From: Streptomyces sp. XD-27
Lineage (GTDB): Bacteria; Actinomycetota; Actinomycetes; Streptomycetales; Streptomycetaceae
Direction: 5' to 3'
NCBI RefSeq assembly: GCF_030553055.1
Contig: NZ_CP130713.1
Coordinates: 3,410,001 to 3,474,000 of the forward strand
Length of the DNA: 64,000 nt
Part shown: piece by piece, positions 35,807 to 44,606 of the stretch
Layout: every line of letters begins with the position of its first letter
Numbering within the stretch: position 1 is the first letter of the stretch
Notes under the pieces: model-generated
Told to the model about the DNA's origin: nothing
Seen by the model: the letters and a program-made list of their open reading frames with translations, nothing else
Databases searched by the model: none
Made by a program: the position numbers and the translations under genes

Positions 35807-36073
35807 CTAATCCCCGCCCTTGTCCTTCTCCTTGTCCGCCTCTTCCTTCGCAACCTTGGCACGTATCCGAGTCATCTCGTCCTTCGCGTGCTGGAGCGCT
35901 TCTCTGATCTCCTTGCTACGTGCGGCCCATTCTTTTCGGAACCGCTCCCCAGCAGGGCCACGCCAGTTCTTGTTCGCCGCGTACCTATTGACGGCGCCAA
36001 GCGTCCTTTCCAGCTCATCCGCGTACTTCTTCAGATTGCGGATGTCGTTGTCACAATCGGAAAGTCTGCTCAT
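35807..36073 (-). CDS. Small helical W-x-G protein (WXG100-like) B
   Basis: 88 residues. Helix 1 DCDNDIRNLKKYADELERTL, turn NWRGPAGERFRKEW, helix 2 SKEIREALQHAKDEMTRIRA, and a Lys/Asp/Glu tail. W-R-G in the turn matches WXG100. Tail ends EKDKGGD; such charged tails often carry the Y-x-x-x-[D/E] signal, but it is not clear here. It lies between unknown genes of the EssC-type block. Confidence 0.7.
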   Translation of the reverse strand: MSRLSDCDNDIRNLKKYADELERTLGAVNRYAANKNWRGPAGERFRKEWAARSKEIREALQHAKDEMTRIRAKVAKEEADKEKDKGGD

Positions 36074-36098
36074 ACCCAGAACCCCTCAACCGCATCTA

Positions 36099-37055
36099 TT
36101 ACGACTGTTCAGGAAGCTTCAGCAGGCCGGCGATCTTACGGCCCAAGGTCTTCGCACCGACGGCCTGCGCGAGAATACCCTTCGGTGAATTAGGTTCGTC
36201 GACGGTTACAGTCCACAGGTCACGATCAGTAGCGTAAGTCAGCACGAGAGCGCCGTCGGAGTCAGCGAGTACCATCAACCGGCCGATCACCAAGGAGTTG
36301 TCGATCACCTTCTGCAGCGGCTGGCCCACATTATCGCTGTCCAGGGCATTCGGATCGAGTTTCTGAGTCCGCCCGTCTCGGTCGGCGATACCGAACGGGT
36401 CGACCAGTGCCTGAATAAGCTGGGCGGCGTCTTCGGAAGAATTGGTGAGCGAGAAGAGATGGAGGCCACCAGTGGTCACCCGCTCGACCATGAAGAGCTC
36501 CGCCGAGTGGATGTAGACGAGGGCATACGCTGTGCCGGCGCTGGTGGTCAACTCCGCCGCCAGCGCCCGCTCCGCGCTGCGGCGCAGATTGAGTACAAGA
36601 GCGGCTTCTTCAGTCATCCGAATGTCTACGGGCGTCCGTACATCGGGATCATTCTCGGAGCCGTCGGCCTCCTGCTGACGCATCAAGTCGTAGAGTTCTT
36701 CGACATTGGTGAGCTCGATGAGCCCCCGCGAGACCAGAGAGCGCAGGGCCGTGGACATTGCCATGGCCCGTTCTTTCGCAGTCAACCGAGACATGTGCGG
36801 GGAGGGGACCAGTCCCTCCTCCCCCTCCTGCGTCATCGGGTCGATAACAGCGAGCTCTTCATCTGTAAGACGGAGGATCGCGCGGTTCCCCCCACCGGCA
36901 TCGGCCAAGCCTTGAGCCAGCTTCCTGCGCGCCTCAGCGAGATCCTCAGCAGAATCGACTGCTTCACTTTCCATCTGGGCCACCAAGATACTAGACCTTT
37001 CGATACTCGTTATAAAATGCCGCACACCTTCACCAGGCGAAGATAATTCAGGCAT
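36099..37055 (-). CDS. Unknown protein, possible EspG-like or binding protein in the secretion block
   Basis: 318 residues. Mixed alpha/beta: helical start (MESEAVDSAEDLAEARRKLA), then beta strands with RLTDEELAVIDPM, an AMSTALRSLVSRGLIEL helix, and late strands LVIGRLMVLADSDGALVLTY then ATDRDLWTVTVDEP. The pattern of one N-terminal helical region and a late W-x-V-x strand resembles EspG-type chaperones of ESX systems, but similarity is weak and I would not transfer the name. Overlaps the upstream gene (37048) by 8 bases, so coupled. Confidence 0.55.
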   Translation of the reverse strand: MPELSSPGEGVRHFITSIERSSILVAQMESEAVDSAEDLAEARRKLAQGLADAGGGNRAILRLTDEELAVIDPMTQEGEEGLVPSPHMSRLTAKERAMAMSTALRSLVSRGLIELTNVEELYDLMRQQEADGSENDPDVRTPVDIRMTEEAALVLNLRRSAERALAAELTTSAGTAYALVYIHSAELFMVERVTTGGLHLFSLTNSSEDAAQLIQALVDPFGIADRDGRTQKLDPNALDSDNVGQPLQKVIDNSLVIGRLMVLADSDGALVLTYATDRDLWTVTVDEPNSPKGILAQAVGAKTLGRKIAGLLKLPEQS

Positions 37056-37776
37056 TTATACGCACCGGCAGATTTTCACTGTTTCCGGCGTCAAACTTCC
37101 GCATTACCTTCAGGCACGTATGGATATCGCTCGGCATATCAGCTGCAGTGAGCACCAGCCAAGAGCCGTCGAAGAAACGAATCCGGAACTTTCCGGTATC
37201 CCCTTCGCCGTGCAGCGGATCCTCGATCACCGCCTGCTCGCCGGTCATTTCAGCCACGATGCGCATCTTCTTCACAGCACCTGTGACGACTCGCTTGGGA
37301 GGTGCCGCGATGACGATCCGTCCGGGCGCGAGGAGCACCAGCCGCTTGGGGTGAGAAGATTGCCCATACCAGTGCAAGAGCAACTGTCCAGCCGCAGCGT
37401 TCCAGTCCCCATCAAAGACCTCGTTGAGCCTATGGGAGGCGACGGCAGATTCTTCCCGGTTCTGCTCTTGTTCCAGTGCGCGTGCCGCCTCTCTGCGCTT
37501 CCCTGCACGAAAGGGGTAGGTGAGCCCGTAGAGGATGACCTCCAAAACGACTTCCACAGCCGCGAAGAATCCGAAGAACAACAGGATTGGCGAGACCAAG
37601 ATGTATCCGAGGACTCCGCCAGGGCCGATGAAACCCGGCTTGAGCGGCCCTTTTCCTGCCTGTTCATGAATACCCTCTGGAGGCTTCGGAATGGCGCCGA
37701 TCTCACACCATTCACCAGCTGCCAACCGACCCCCAAGCAGCTCTTCCGCTCTACGCTTGTGAGCACTTTTCAGCAT
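37048..37776 (-). CDS. Membrane-anchored protein, fused paralog of the split pair at 27026-27726
   Basis: 242 residues. The first 45 residues are soluble (GEWCEIGAIPKPPEG). Two hydrophobic helices follow (VLGYILVSPILLFFGFFAAV and VVLEVILYGLTYPF). An Arg/Glu linker leads to the soluble domain HRLNEVFDGDWNAAAGQLLL, LVLLAPGRIVIAAPPKRV, FRIRFFDGSWLVLTA. The same two regions are separate genes at 27026-27328 and 27325-27726. The two-copy presence, once split, indicates a duplicated function in this block. Overlaps the 36099 gene by 8 bases. Confidence 0.7.
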   Translation of the reverse strand: MLKSAHKRRAEELLGGRLAAGEWCEIGAIPKPPEGIHEQAGKGPLKPGFIGPGGVLGYILVSPILLFFGFFAAVEVVLEVILYGLTYPFRAGKRREAARALEQEQNREESAVASHRLNEVFDGDWNAAAGQLLLHWYGQSSHPKRLVLLAPGRIVIAAPPKRVVTGAVKKMRIVAEMTGEQAVIEDPLHGEGDTGKFRIRFFDGSWLVLTAADMPSDIHTCLKVMRKFDAGNSENLPVRINA

Positions 37777-37837
37777 GACTCAAACCTTCACATTTCGGTA
37801 CGCCAGCTGACCCGCCAGATATTTTTGCCACCTACGG

Positions 37838-38911
37838 TCACCCGATGCCGAATAGCTTTTTCGCTGGACCCGGAATTCGCTTACTCACCTCGTTTTTCGC
37901 CCAATCCTTTGCCCCCTCAACCTTATCCTTACCCCAGTTATATCCATCTTCGACTTTATCCTTGCTCCAGTTATACCCGTCTTCGGCTTTGTCCTTACTC
38001 CAGTTGTACGCCGTTTTCGCTCCCGATTTGATATCATCTCCCCATTTATCCCAAGCCCAGCTCCCCAAGAAATAGGCTCCGGCTGCACCCAAAGCAATCC
38101 AGCCAACAACAGGAATTACGGAAGCGGCAGCCGCGGCGCCTCCCCACATTCCATACATCACGGCACCAGAACCAGCCACCTGCACAAGCCCCATGAACCG
38201 ATCCGCAGTACCATAGAGCCCGTCATGACTGGGGAAGACAAGCTCCTTGAGCCCTGTAACAAAAGACAGAGGCACGAACGCCTTGTCGAGAAAACCTTTA
38301 CCTGGTGCCTTGTTCAGCCACTTGAGCCACTTAGCCTTGCTCAACCATGACATCAAACCCCAGGGCTTCGTGTAAATTTTTCGAGCTTCATCGAACTTGT
38401 CGAGAGCCTTTAGATAGTCCCCCCTGAACACCTCGCTGAGATCAAGCAATGACTTCGCCGTCCGTACACCCTTTGCCTCCTCCCAAACGGTCTTCATCCT
38501 CCTATATGCAGCTATCCCCTTACCAATGGACATCCCCTTCGCGAGAGCCAATGCATCCTTCCTCAATTGAGGGTCTTGGAGCTTCTCGGCGCCAGCGATC
38601 AAATCTTTCTTGATCTGCTCCTTGTTCTTCTCCGCCCATTCCCAGGTCTTCACCACGCCCAAATATGCCGCCATCATGACGACATATTCAGGATCGGCCC
38701 CCAAGATACCGAGCCGGTGCCGAATGTCCTTGCTCTGCCCCGACCCCCATGTGGTTTGTGCGGGGAACCTCGAAAGCTTCCCGGGAGATCCTCCCCATTT
38801 GGCCACGATGCCTCGGACAAGCTCACCTTGAACGGTGAGTGCGGTACCCGTTACGTCAAGGGACGCGGCGAGGCTCCGTACCTCCGTCGTCTCCATTCCC
38901 TTAATGGCCAT
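37838..38911 (-). CDS. Membrane/effector-like protein with a C-terminal amphipathic repeat
   Basis: 357 residues from the ATG at 38911 (GGGGAGAG site). The start is METTEVRSLAASLDVTGT. Middle: helices, with YLGVVKTWEWAEKNKEQIKK and DYLKALDKFDEARKIYTK. A hydrophobic segment sits at about 265-300 (SVIPVVGWIALGAAGAYFLG). The C-terminus has three units of about 11 residues (YNWSKDKAEDG, YNWSKDKVEDG, YNWGKDKVEG) that form an amphipathic helix array. This layout (helical head, hydrophobic middle, charged tail) is often seen for LXG or ESX-type substrates, but no toxin domain is recognised. GC is low here compared with the window. Confidence 0.6.
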   Translation of the reverse strand: MAIKGMETTEVRSLAASLDVTGTALTVQGELVRGIVAKWGGSPGKLSRFPAQTTWGSGQSKDIRHRLGILGADPEYVVMMAAYLGVVKTWEWAEKNKEQIKKDLIAGAEKLQDPQLRKDALALAKGMSIGKGIAAYRRMKTVWEEAKGVRTAKSLLDLSEVFRGDYLKALDKFDEARKIYTKPWGLMSWLSKAKWLKWLNKAPGKGFLDKAFVPLSFVTGLKELVFPSHDGLYGTADRFMGLVQVAGSGAVMYGMWGGAAAAASVIPVVGWIALGAAGAYFLGSWAWDKWGDDIKSGAKTAYNWSKDKAEDGYNWSKDKVEDGYNWGKDKVEGAKDWAKNEVSKRIPGPAKKLFGIG

Positions 38912-39681
38912 GCCTCTCCCCGTGTGGTCTCGAATCGTTCCCGGTATTGCATTGGGCCCATGGCCGACGACCCGCGCCCCAGGTGCGTGGCGCAACGTCA
39001 CCCGCCACTCTGACGAGGCGTGGTCACCGGCCATCAGCACAGTGGTGGCAGCCTCAACACAACATCTATCGCTGTGTGGTGGGTATAGGAAGCCAGACGC
39101 TACCTCTCGTAGGCCCGGTTCCGGCATCCCCTCCAACCAAGCGATGGTCTCACTCAGCACGATGCGGCTGCAATCACGTATGACGATCCTGACAAAGACG
39201 GCAAACCGGTGTGCCCGAGGATGGCCAAGTCCACTGCGGGGGCCGCCATTCAGCACCGTTCGGGCGCGCACTCAGCTGGGATCCTGTGTAACGTCTCCGC
39301 TACCATCCCGTCCCGACTCTGAAACCAACAGCACCGGCCTGTTTCACGAGTTCCCTCGAATGCATTTCCGTCAAATGCATACCAAAATGGGCTATTTGCC
39401 AGCCTTCCTTCTGGCTAGATGACAGAACCGTTGCCGACTACCCAGGAGGAACCGGGGCGAGTCCGACAGGGCAGTGCCGCCAGCCGCTCTCCCAGGGTTG
39501 CCCCTCCTTGGGTTAACGCACCCGGTCCTCATATGCTGAGTTGATTCAGCTGACGCTAGACTGCGTCACCGGTCGCAGTAGTTGACCGCATCTCATAGCG
39601 GATGACGGGTACTGCGAGATTGGGATAACGTCGAAGAGGTGACGGATCGTCCGTCCACCTCTGATGCACGGGGAGGCGCAT
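38912..39681. other. Low-GC intergenic region, no supported gene
   Basis: 770 bases. The reading frame of the 37838 gene stays open upstream to 39271, with a protein-like stretch (CCVEAATTVLMAGDHASSEW) but no start with a ribosome site. It could be a remnant or an unrecognised gene. GC is clearly lower than elsewhere. A plus-strand leader to the WXG100 gene lies at 39540-39681. Confidence 0.5.
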
Positions 39682-39948
39682 ATGGGCTTCAAGGGCGCGG
39701 ACACCGAACTGCTCCGGGGGCTCTCCGGAACGTTCAAGACCCAGCACACGAACCTGAGCCAGTTGATCACGGCCATCAACAACGGCACGAAGAACAGCGA
39801 TTCCTTCTGGAAGGGCGGCCGTGCGAACAACTTCCGCGACCAGTGGGACCAGCTGAAGCCGCAGCTGGACAAGTTCCTGGTGTCGCTTGACGGTGCGCGC
39901 AAGGAGACCGACGCGGCCGCTCGGGACAACGACACCGCGAACGACTGA
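39682..39948 (+). CDS. WXG100 family protein C (ESAT-6-like)
   Basis: 88 residues from the ATG at 39682 (GGGGAGG site 6 bases upstream). Helix 1 TELLRGLSGTFKTQHTNLSQ, turn DSFWKGGRANNFRDQWDQ, helix 2 LKPQLDKFLVSLDGARKETD. W-K-G in the turn, correct position and length for WXG100 (about 100 residues). Strong hairpin terminator follows at once. Convergent with the EssC-type ATPase gene, which is its likely secretion motor. Confidence 0.85.
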   Translation: MGFKGADTELLRGLSGTFKTQHTNLSQLITAINNGTKNSDSFWKGGRANNFRDQWDQLKPQLDKFLVSLDGARKETDAAARDNDTAND

Positions 39949-39977
39949 CGCTGCCTCTGCGCTGCGCAGCACTCTCA

Positions 39978-40017
39978 GCTGGGGCCGGGCGACCACGAAA
40001 GGTCGCCCGGCCCCAGC
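39978..40017. terminator. Bidirectional hairpin terminator
   Basis: Perfect 17-bp inverted repeat GCTGGGGCCGGGCGACC (39978-39994) and its complement (40001-40017) with loop ACGAAA. It lies between the convergent WXG100 and EssC-type genes. Confidence 0.9.
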
Positions 40018-40045
40018 CACTTTTGTGCCTACCTTGTTTCCGGCC

Positions 40046-43000
40046 TCAGTCTGGGAATACCGCTTGCACCTGCATGGGCTCGCCACCGTGTACGAAGAGA
40101 CCACGTCCGGTCGGGCCACCGCCGATACTCGAAGGCAGGCGGAGGTTGAACACCTCACCGTCCGATGAACCACGCGGCGACAGGAGGAATCCGGTCCGGG
40201 AACGGCGTGCTTCCACCGCGAAGCCGCGGTATTGAGAGGAAAGTGTGTCAACGGCACCGGCGGCGATCAGACCGACGCCGCCATCCATACCACGCCGGAT
40301 CACTCCTTCCAACGGCTCGTCGATTGGCGTGTCATAGAGCAGTTCGGCGTCGTCGATCACAACGACATAGTTGCCCTTGGCTTTCTCGGTGAGCTCTTCT
40401 AGATCACCGTCTGTGCTATCCGCGCCGAGCATGCCGAGCACGCCTGGTGCACTCTCCAGGTCGCGCAGGGGAGAACGCCGGGGAGTGATGAGAATGAGTT
40501 CGGTGCCCTGCCGCAGAAGCGAGTGGGCGGCTGTCAATAGCGTGCTCGACCGCCCGGACTTCGGCGGGCCAGCGATGACAAAGCCCGGCCCGGACTCCTC
40601 CAAGTCCACTCCGATGGGCTGCAGTTCGTCCCCGCCGACGGCGACCATCGCCCACAGGGGGGATGGCGCCTGGAAGTCCGGCTGCAGTTCCATGGCCTCG
40701 GTGACAGTGATCCGTGCAGGCAGGTTGTCGACCCGCATCGGCCTCTGATTGGGTTCCGGACGCGCATGCACACGAGCGGCTTCCCTGCCGATCGCCTGCA
40801 GGGCCGCTACCTGCGCCTGTCCGGAAGGATCCTCGGCGAGCAACGCGATCTGGCTCTCCTGCACGCCGTGGTCGGTCGCCCGCAGAGCGCGTCCCGGGGA
40901 CATGTTCTTGGGGACGTCCCGCGCGTTGAGACCGGCGTAGGAGTAGTCGGCCGGATCAGCCAGGCGCAGCACGAGACGGTCCGCGAACGACGTGGACACC
41001 TGACCGCTGAAGCCACTGCGGTCGGATGTCATGACCACCTTGACTCCGACGGCAGCACCTTCTCGGAAGATGCGTGACGCGGCATCGATCAGCCGACCGT
41101 ATTCGTAGTTCTCGAATGCGTCCTTGAAGGCGTCCCAACCGTCCAGCAGCAGAACCATCCACGGGAAGCGCTCCGATGGAGCGGCCGCGGCTCGTTGTTC
41201 TGCCGCACTGGAGGCACCCTGCTCGGCGAGAAGTGTCTGTCGATGGGTGACCTCACCCAGCAGCCGCGTCAGCAGCCGGCTGACGCGCTCAGCTTGGTCT
41301 CGCGTGACGATCGCTCCGCAGTGCGGCAGCGCGGTGAGGGGCAGCAGTGCGTTTGCGCCGCAGTCGATGCCGTAGATGTGGACATCGCTGGGCGAGTTCT
41401 CCCGCGCGAGGGAGCCCGCTATGGTCCGCAGAGCCGTGGACCGGCCGGACCGTGGTCCGCCCGCGATGAGCAGGTGCTCGCCATCCGCGAGGTCGACCGC
41501 CAGTGGGGCACGCGACTGGAGGGCAGGCAGGTCGGTGATGCCGAAGGGCGCGGGACGTACCGTGTCGGCGCCCGGAGCGGCCGGCCGCCGCGGCGGCACG
41601 TCCGCCAAGGTGACGTGCTCCGGGATCGGGGGCAGCCACGGGCTACGCGGCGTAGGGAAGGCCAGTTGCTCGGATCCCGCGCGAACCGCGTCCACTAGGA
41701 CGGCGAGGTCGGTCACCATCGTGCCGTCGTCGCCGTCGCCCTGAGCTGCCTTGGGCAGCGGGCGGGCATACGCGTTCCAGTTCAGGTCGTGCAGAACGGT
41801 CTGTGGCGCCGAACCGAGGGCAGGACGGCGGCCACCGATACGAGCCGACTGGACGCCGACGAGCGACTGCGATCCAGATCGCACATAGCAGCGACCGGGT
41901 GTCGACTTCGCGATGGCTGCGGACTCCGGCGCGTCGATGACGTCTCGGGACTCGTCGACGTCGGTGACCCGGAGCGCGATGCGCAGGTTGGTGTTGGCCC
42001 GGATGTCGGCACTGACTACGCCTGCGGGGCGCTGAGTGGCCAGCATGAGGTGGACGCCCAGCGATCGACCACGCCGTGCGATGTCCACGAGGCCCGCGAT
42101 GAAGTCGGGAAGTTCGGCGACCAGTGATGCGAACTCGTCAATGATGAGGACGAGCCGCGGCATGGGCTCCAGTGCCGGGCGGAGCTTCCTGGCATCGTTG
42201 TAGTCCTCGATGTCCTTGGTGGCCGCGTCGAAGAGGATCTCCTCCCGGCGCTTCAGCTCCGCCGCGAGCGAGGCGAGGGCTCGCTCTGTGAGGTGCGCGT
42301 CCAGGTCGCTGACCATGCCGACGGTGTGCGGCAGCCGCGCACAGTCTTGGAAGGCGCTGCCGCCCTTGTAGTCGATCAGAACGAAGTTGAGAGCGTCCGG
42401 TGTGTTGGCGACGGCGAGCGAAGCGATGATCGTCTGGAGCAGCTCCGACTTACCGGCGCCGGTGGTACCCGCGATGAGCGCGTGGGGGCCGTCCCGCCGG
42501 ATGTCCAGGGCGAAGGGGCCGTCCGCGGAGATGCCGATCGCCGCACTCGTGGTGGAACCGCCCCGCTGCCAGATCGCGGCGATGTCGCCACCGGTGGGGT
42601 CCGGCATCCCGAGGAGGTTAAGCAGCCGCGCCGCGGTGGGCAGCGCGCTGTCGGCGTCGTCGCGGCTCACGTCTCGTACGGGAGCGAGTGCCCGAGCCAC
42701 ACGCTCGCACCAGGACACCGAGACCTGGTCGGCGAGCACATCGCCGGCGGCTTCGAACCCTCCGCCTCGGAGGTGCACTGTGCTCGGGGTATCCGGAGTC
42801 CAGCAGACAGCGGTGCTGCACTCCTCGGGAAGGACGCGCTCGTCCTCGTCCACACAGATCGCATAGATGCCGTGGCGTGGCCCCTCTTGAAGAAGTTGAG
42901 GGACGCCAGGCACCCGACGGAGCAGACGCGCGCCGTCCAGCACGATGAGGATGGAGGGATCCGGCCGGAGGCTCTTCATGGATCGTGCCGAGTCCGCGAC

Positions 43001-44500
43001 TGCCTGCCGTCGGTTCAGCTCGTTGAGGACTTCGTTCACTCGCCGGGAGATCGTCTCCGGGTCCGTGCCGATGAGCGCGACGCACTCCTGTCCCTGCTGG
43101 GGTGAGGTGTGCGGCAGCCAGTGCGTCCACTGCCAGTTGGCGGCGGCATCTCCTACAGAGGAAAGCACCACCATGGAAAGGTCACGCGGGCTGTGCAGCA
43201 GGGCTGCCTGGGCCGCAAGCCAGCGGGCGGTGGCAGCGGCCCGTCGGCGATCACCCGCGACACCGACAACCCCCAGCTTCGCGAAGGGCAAGATCACGGG
43301 AACGTTGCTCAGAAGCGGCGGCTCGGGAGGATCGACGTCGACAGGTCCACCGCTTGCGTACCGCAGCTCGATGTCAGCCGGAAGCGCACCAAAGCCGACC
43401 CGCAATTGCATGGCATCCGTGTCCGTGAGCCTCCGTTCCCACAACCGACGGCGCGGTCCGGTGGCGAAGAGGAGCAGCTGGGCGGGATCCGGGAACTGCA
43501 GGCGCCGGTTGTGCTGATCGATCTGGCCGAGGCGGACGACTTCGGCTTCCTGAGCAGCCTTCTTCTCCTTGTACTCCTTCACTGCGACGCGATGCCGCTT
43601 CTTTCCATGCCGGGCATCGCTGGCCCACTGCCCCAAAATCATCAGGGGAGACATGAGACAGAAGAGCAGCATGTAGACCTGTTTGGTGAAGAAGTACATC
43701 GCCACGCCGAAGACCAACGGGAGCAACATGGAGATGAGCTGGAACCGCGCGCCCTCCCCCTTGACGGGCTCTACGGGTACGACCAGCCGGGGGCGCTGCT
43801 GAGGTGACATCAGCCGAGGGGGGCGGTTGTAGGCGAGACCGCCCTCCCCGGTGGGAGACAGGTGTGCGTCAGGTTGGGTGGGGGTGTCGAGGGTGAAGAG
43901 AGAGTCACCTACGCGAAGCAGGCCGCCGAGCGGCCACTCCTGGCTGTTCTCCAGAGGCTGGTCATCCAGGGTCGCCGGCACGTTGTGCTGCGGGGCGACC
44001 TCCACTCGGCCTTGGGCGTCGATGGTCATCCGGACGGCCACTTCGGCCAATGCGGGATCCCCCACCGACACCGTGCAGGAAGGCCCTGATCCGATGGTGC
44101 TCGCGCCGATGGACAGCCGCGCGACGCGCCCGGCCCCCGGGCCGCCGCAGACGCGCACCTCATACCTGCCGCTCGGTTCGCTGTGGGCCAGAAGCGGCCC
44201 GATGGCATCGTCGACAGAAACCCGCATACCATCACGCAGCACGGACTTGGCGGGCATGGTGGGGTCGCAACGCCATCCGTCGGCCCAGAGATCGGCGCCC
44301 CCGGCGGGTGCCTGACCGGGACGTGCGAGAGAGAGTAGAGCCCTGGCAGCGGGCGTCTGCTTGACCTGCGCGAAGGGGCTGTTCGATGACCGCAGGCTCA
44401 GCGCCTCCGCGACATCGGCGACGGACGCACCGTCGTCGAAGTCGATCACGGCGTCCTGGGCCTCGGCCCCCTCCCGGGCCAACGTGACCAGCACTCGCAT
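40046..44500 (-). CDS. EssC-type type VII secretion motor: FHA + three FtsK/SpoIIIE ATPase domains
   Basis: 1484 residues from the ATG at 44500 (GGGAGAGG site). The N-terminal 90 residues look ubiquitin-like (RVLVTLAREGAEAQDAVIDF, ASVADVAEAL). FHA-like domain at about 110-200. Two membrane helices are near 265-305 (FQLISMLLPLVFGVAMYFF and VYMLLFCLMSPLMILGQWA). The three FtsK-like ATPase domains have P-loops GTTGAGKSELLQT (first, canonical), GGPRSGRSTALRT and GPPKSGRSSTLLT (second and third, Lys replaced by Arg). Length and domain order match Firmicutes EssC (about 1480) rather than mycobacterial EccC, which lacks FHA. Convergent with a WXG100 gene, so an export role is likely. EccB, EccD, EccE and MycP are not in the window. 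Confidence 0.9.
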   Translation of the reverse strand: MRVLVTLAREGAEAQDAVIDFDDGASVADVAEALSLRSSNSPFAQVKQTPAARALLSLARPGQAPAGGADLWADGWRCDPTMPAKSVLRDGMRVSVDDAIGPLLAHSEPSGRYEVRVCGGPGAGRVARLSIGASTIGSGPSCTVSVGDPALAEVAVRMTIDAQGRVEVAPQHNVPATLDDQPLENSQEWPLGGLLRVGDSLFTLDTPTQPDAHLSPTGEGGLAYNRPPRLMSPQQRPRLVVPVEPVKGEGARFQLISMLLPLVFGVAMYFFTKQVYMLLFCLMSPLMILGQWASDARHGKKRHRVAVKEYKEKKAAQEAEVVRLGQIDQHNRRLQFPDPAQLLLFATGPRRRLWERRLTDTDAMQLRVGFGALPADIELRYASGGPVDVDPPEPPLLSNVPVILPFAKLGVVGVAGDRRRAAATARWLAAQAALLHSPRDLSMVVLSSVGDAAANWQWTHWLPHTSPQQGQECVALIGTDPETISRRVNEVLNELNRRQAVADSARSMKSLRPDPSILIVLDGARLLRRVPGVPQLLQEGPRHGIYAICVDEDERVLPEECSTAVCWTPDTPSTVHLRGGGFEAAGDVLADQVSVSWCERVARALAPVRDVSRDDADSALPTAARLLNLLGMPDPTGGDIAAIWQRGGSTTSAAIGISADGPFALDIRRDGPHALIAGTTGAGKSELLQTIIASLAVANTPDALNFVLIDYKGGSAFQDCARLPHTVGMVSDLDAHLTERALASLAAELKRREEILFDAATKDIEDYNDARKLRPALEPMPRLVLIIDEFASLVAELPDFIAGLVDIARRGRSLGVHLMLATQRPAGVVSADIRANTNLRIALRVTDVDESRDVIDAPESAAIAKSTPGRCYVRSGSQSLVGVQSARIGGRRPALGSAPQTVLHDLNWNAYARPLPKAAQGDGDDGTMVTDLAVLVDAVRAGSEQLAFPTPRSPWLPPIPEHVTLADVPPRRPAAPGADTVRPAPFGITDLPALQSRAPLAVDLADGEHLLIAGGPRSGRSTALRTIAGSLARENSPSDVHIYGIDCGANALLPLTALPHCGAIVTRDQAERVSRLLTRLLGEVTHRQTLLAEQGASSAAEQRAAAAPSERFPWMVLLLDGWDAFKDAFENYEYGRLIDAASRIFREGAAVGVKVVMTSDRSGFSGQVSTSFADRLVLRLADPADYSYAGLNARDVPKNMSPGRALRATDHGVQESQIALLAEDPSGQAQVAALQAIGREAARVHARPEPNQRPMRVDNLPARITVTEAMELQPDFQAPSPLWAMVAVGGDELQPIGVDLEESGPGFVIAGPPKSGRSSTLLTAAHSLLRQGTELILITPRRSPLRDLESAPGVLGMLGADSTDGDLEELTEKAKGNYVVVIDDAELLYDTPIDEPLEGVIRRGMDGGVGLIAAGAVDTLSSQYRGFAVEARRSRTGFLLSPRGSSDGEVFNLRLPSSIGGGPTGRGLFVHGGEPMQVQAVFPD

Positions 44501-44606
44501 TGGGATGCGCCTCTCCCTTTGATCTCGCACCTGCCCTGATGCAACGCACCGGGCCATCGAGGCTATCCCGTGGCTGGATCCGCGGAGAAGAGGGGTTGGC
44601 CAGCCG

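Noticed and set aside
38835-39422. Plus-strand frame in the 38.9-39.7 kb gap
   Set aside because: No ribosome site, no family character and much of it lies opposite the N-terminus of the 37838 gene.
26000-44600. Insertion sequence or phage origin of the accessory block
   Set aside because: No transposase, integrase, att-like direct repeat or phage structural gene was recognised.
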